Shown here: piece after piece, positions 10,244-11,260 of the stretch
How the letters are laid out: every line of letters begins with the position of its first letter
Numbering within the stretch: the first letter of the stretch is position 1
DNA from: Planctomicrobium sp.
GTDB taxonomy: Bacteria > Planctomycetota > Planctomycetia > Planctomycetales > Planctomycetaceae
Direction of reading: 5' to 3'
Assembly: GCA_029259835.1 (NCBI GenBank)
Contig: JAJDEL010000252.1
Span: forward strand, 1 to 11,260
DNA length: 11,260 bases
Notes under the pieces: generated by a model
The model's database searches: none
Seen by the model: the letters and a program-made list of their open reading frames with translations, nothing else
What the model was told of the DNA's origin: nothing
Position numbers and translations under genes: made by a program

Positions 10244-10388
10244 GACCGTGCTCCTACCAAAGATCGATGAGACGAGCCAAAGGCTGGTCACACAGTGACT
10301 TCGGAATTTCGCCAGCATCACACTGGGGTTGCCACACAGACGCTCCCAGCTAAAATGCCGACTATTGTTAACTGCCCACAGTCTCCAG

Positions 10389-10446
10389 GTTCCTTTTGGA
10401 AGATTTCTTCCGGAACATTTGTTAAACAGAGTTGATAAATATTGTT
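10389..10446. other. Stem-loop overlapping an AT-rich inverted repeat
   Basis: GTTCC (10389-10393) pairs with GGAAC (10412-10416), and inside it GGAAG (10398-10402) pairs with CTTCC (10407-10411), giving a 10-bp stem with a TTTT bulge and ATTT loop. Overlapping its right arm, AACATTTGTTAAAC (10414-10427) and GTTGATAAATATTGTT (10431-10446) form an imperfect AT-rich inverted repeat around AGA. A role as operator, promoter region or end of a small transcript is possible; none is demonstrated. Confidence 0.4.
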
Positions 10447-10577
10447 TGGAATGGTCAAGCAAGGTTCGTTGACCACTCAATAAATGCTTTCCGCGCCCTG
10501 TGATTAAGGAATCGTTTGCGGGATTGTCAAGAGAGCGTAGGGCTGGAGTCCACGATTCACAAAGAAAATTTCACTTT

Positions 10578-10600
10578 TCGACCTCTATTTAGACGGTCGA
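10578..10600. promoter_or_regulatory. Inverted repeat upstream of the SurA-like gene
   Basis: TCGACC (10578-10583) and GGTCGA (10595-10600) are exact complements. TCT/AGA (10584-10586 and 10591-10593) extend the stem inward to an ATTT loop, with one bulged C. It ends 38 bases before the ATG at 10639, so it would sit at the promoter or in the leader. Confidence 0.45.
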
Positions 10601-10627
10601 GGTTTAGATTCAACGACGTATTTCGAT

Positions 10628-10631
10628 AAGG
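10628..10631 (+). promoter_or_regulatory. Shine-Dalgarno-like AAGG for the gene at 10639
   Basis: AAGG lies 7 bases before ATG 10639 (AAGGCACACGGATG). Together with the positively charged N-terminus and following membrane segment it supports this start over the in-frame ATG at 10684, which lies inside the first membrane segment. Confidence 0.55.
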
Positions 10632-10638
10632 CACACGG

Positions 10639-11260
10639 ATGAGTTCTCCTTTCTCTCTTTTTCGGCGTCACCAACGTGTTTTAATGGTTGTGACGACCGG
10701 TCTCGCGATGATTTCTTTCGTTTTGCTGGGAGCAATCCAGGATCCACGAGACCTGCCCATGCCGTTGGTTGTGGTTTTTCTCGCAGCAATGCTCGGTGGA
10801 ATTTTCTGGCTGGCTGGCCTGAGTCGTGGAAAAGGGACGGACTGGGGACTGACCGGCGTCATTCTTGGTGTCGTCCTCGGTCTCGCGATGATTTGGACTG
10901 GACAAGAACCAAACGCCGTGACCATGGTCGGTGGGAATCTCAAAGGAACTGAACTCAACGAGATGATGCGAAACCGTCAGGTGGCGAACAACTTCGTCCA
11001 AATGGCAGCGACAGCCGGAGTTCCTGAAGGTGACAGCGATTCAGCGAGACGAGCAGGATTCGAAGCATCCCAACGAATGAATGCAAACCTCTTTGGTTTC
11101 TCAAGGGGATCAGACATCACAAAAGAAGATGTTGTCTTCGGTGAAGTGTTGCGTCGAGAAGCTGGCGAAATGGGAATGGTCATCTCAGATAAGATCGTCC
11201 AAAAGTTTATTACCGATGTTTCTGGTGGGAATCTGACCAAGGACTCATTCGCAAAAATCC
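10639..11260 (+). CDS. SurA-N/PpiD-like membrane-anchored protein, 3' partial
   Basis: The frame is open from ATG 10639 to the window end, giving 207 residues. The N-terminus MSSPFSLFRRHQRVLMVV is typical of planctomycete membrane-anchored SurA/PpiD-like proteins, from family recollection. Hydrophobic segments lie at about 14-33, 42-61 and 70-87; two more than the single anchor usual for PpiD. The rest is predicted helical. The stretch at 165-190 (VVFGEVLRREAGEMGMVISD, then KIVQKF) resembles the SurA N-terminal pattern where helices lead to a peptidyl-prolyl isomerase domain, which would lie beyond the edge. The likely role is an extracytoplasmic folding factor held in the membrane; this is inference, and a general hypothetical membrane protein is the alternative. 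It is transcribed divergently from topA. An exact 17-bp duplication links the coding of the first and third membrane segments. Confidence 0.8.
   Translation, partial: MSSPFSLFRRHQRVLMVVTTGLAMISFVLLGAIQDPRDLPMPLVVVFLAAMLGGIFWLAGLSRGKGTDWGLTGVILGVVLGLAMIWTGQEPNAVTMVGGNLKGTELNEMMRNRQVANNFVQMAATAGVPEGDSDSARRAGFEASQRMNANLFGFSRGSDITKEDVVFGEVLRREAGEMGMVISDKIVQKFITDVSGGNLTKDSFAKI
10698..10894 (+). repeat. Exact 17-bp direct repeat, in frame, 180 bp apart
   Basis: CGGTCTCGCGATGATTT occurs at 10698-10714 and again at 10878-10894. The spacing is exactly 60 codons and both copies encode GLAMI, in the first and third hydrophobic segments of the SurA-like protein. Flanking bases differ, so it is not a long recent tandem duplication. 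Confidence 0.85.

Larger units (their letters stand above)
10146..10638. other. Divergent intergenic region between topA and the SurA-like gene
   Basis: This 493-base region must hold the promoters of topA (leftward) and of the following gene (rightward). I see no credible gene, tRNA or known structured RNA signature. No confident -35/-10 pair stands out on either strand. What it does hold is an unusual number of inverted repeats, listed separately where clear. Weaker ones are GTCAC/GTGAC (10287-10299), GCTGG/CCAGC (10283-10287 and 10312-10316) and CTGGG/CCCAG (10323-10327 and 10345-10349). A 97-codon frame on the minus strand at 10187-10480 does not look like protein. Confidence 0.6.

Noticed and set aside
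10187..10480. 97-codon minus-strand frame upstream of topA
   Set aside because: Composition is rich in Trp, Cys, Ser and Arg with no hydrophobic or motif pattern, no good RBS, and it overlaps several inverted repeats. It looks like a chance frame in non-coding DNA.
10464..10480. tRNA T-arm-like GGTTCGTTGACC
   Set aside because: No acceptor, D-arm or anticodon arm can be built around it on either strand.
10500..10638. A sigma-70 promoter for the gene at 10639 using TTGTCA at 10524-10529
   Set aside because: No acceptable -10 hexamer lies 16-18 bases downstream, so the match is probably accidental.

Overview
The window looks like a piece of a planctomycete chromosome. The main evidence is the pair of a PSD1-type protein (DUF1549/DUF1553, with the CARCHDHK motif) followed by a DUF1501 protein, a combination strongly amplified in Planctomycetes. 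A planctomycete-style SurA-like membrane protein and a topoisomerase I with a lysine-rich tail fit this. Base composition looks close to 50% GC by eye, which suits the Gimesia/Rubinisphaera/Thalassoglobus side of the phylum. That placement is inference, and no rRNA or other decisive marker is present.

Layout. Bases 1-4147 (+) hold a two-gene unit: the 3' 880 codons of a large PSD1 protein with embedded carbohydrate-binding-like modules, then after 30 bases a Tat-exported DUF1501 protein. It converges on a minus-strand block that runs from right to left: topA (7458-10145), an unrecognised membrane protein (6522-7415), an M14-like DUF2817 metallopeptidase (5382-6455), and an atypical SDR/epimerase (4185-5036). 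Between the last two lies a non-coding element of about 280 bp (5086-5366). It is bounded by inverted copies of a CACGGAG-rich repeat and is full of internal hairpins. From 10146 to 10638 there is a divergent intergenic region, rich in inverted repeats, between topA and the last gene. That gene starts at 10639 (+) and runs off the window end. It has three membrane segments and a SurA-N-like region.

How the genes work together. The PSD1/DUF1501 pair is presumably co-transcribed and acts outside the cytoplasm, possibly on polysaccharide; this is inference from the modules and signal. topA is housekeeping: it relaxes negative supercoils. The downstream membrane protein and peptidase have short spacing and the same strand, so they may share its transcript, but no functional link can be read from sequence. 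The SDR may be read through the repeat element or have its own promoter.

I see no complete undescribed system such as a defence island, biosynthetic cluster or CRISPR array. The least explained items are the inverted-repeat element at 5086-5366, the nested and competing hairpins just upstream of topA, and a 17-bp exact in-frame duplication in the terminal membrane-protein gene.
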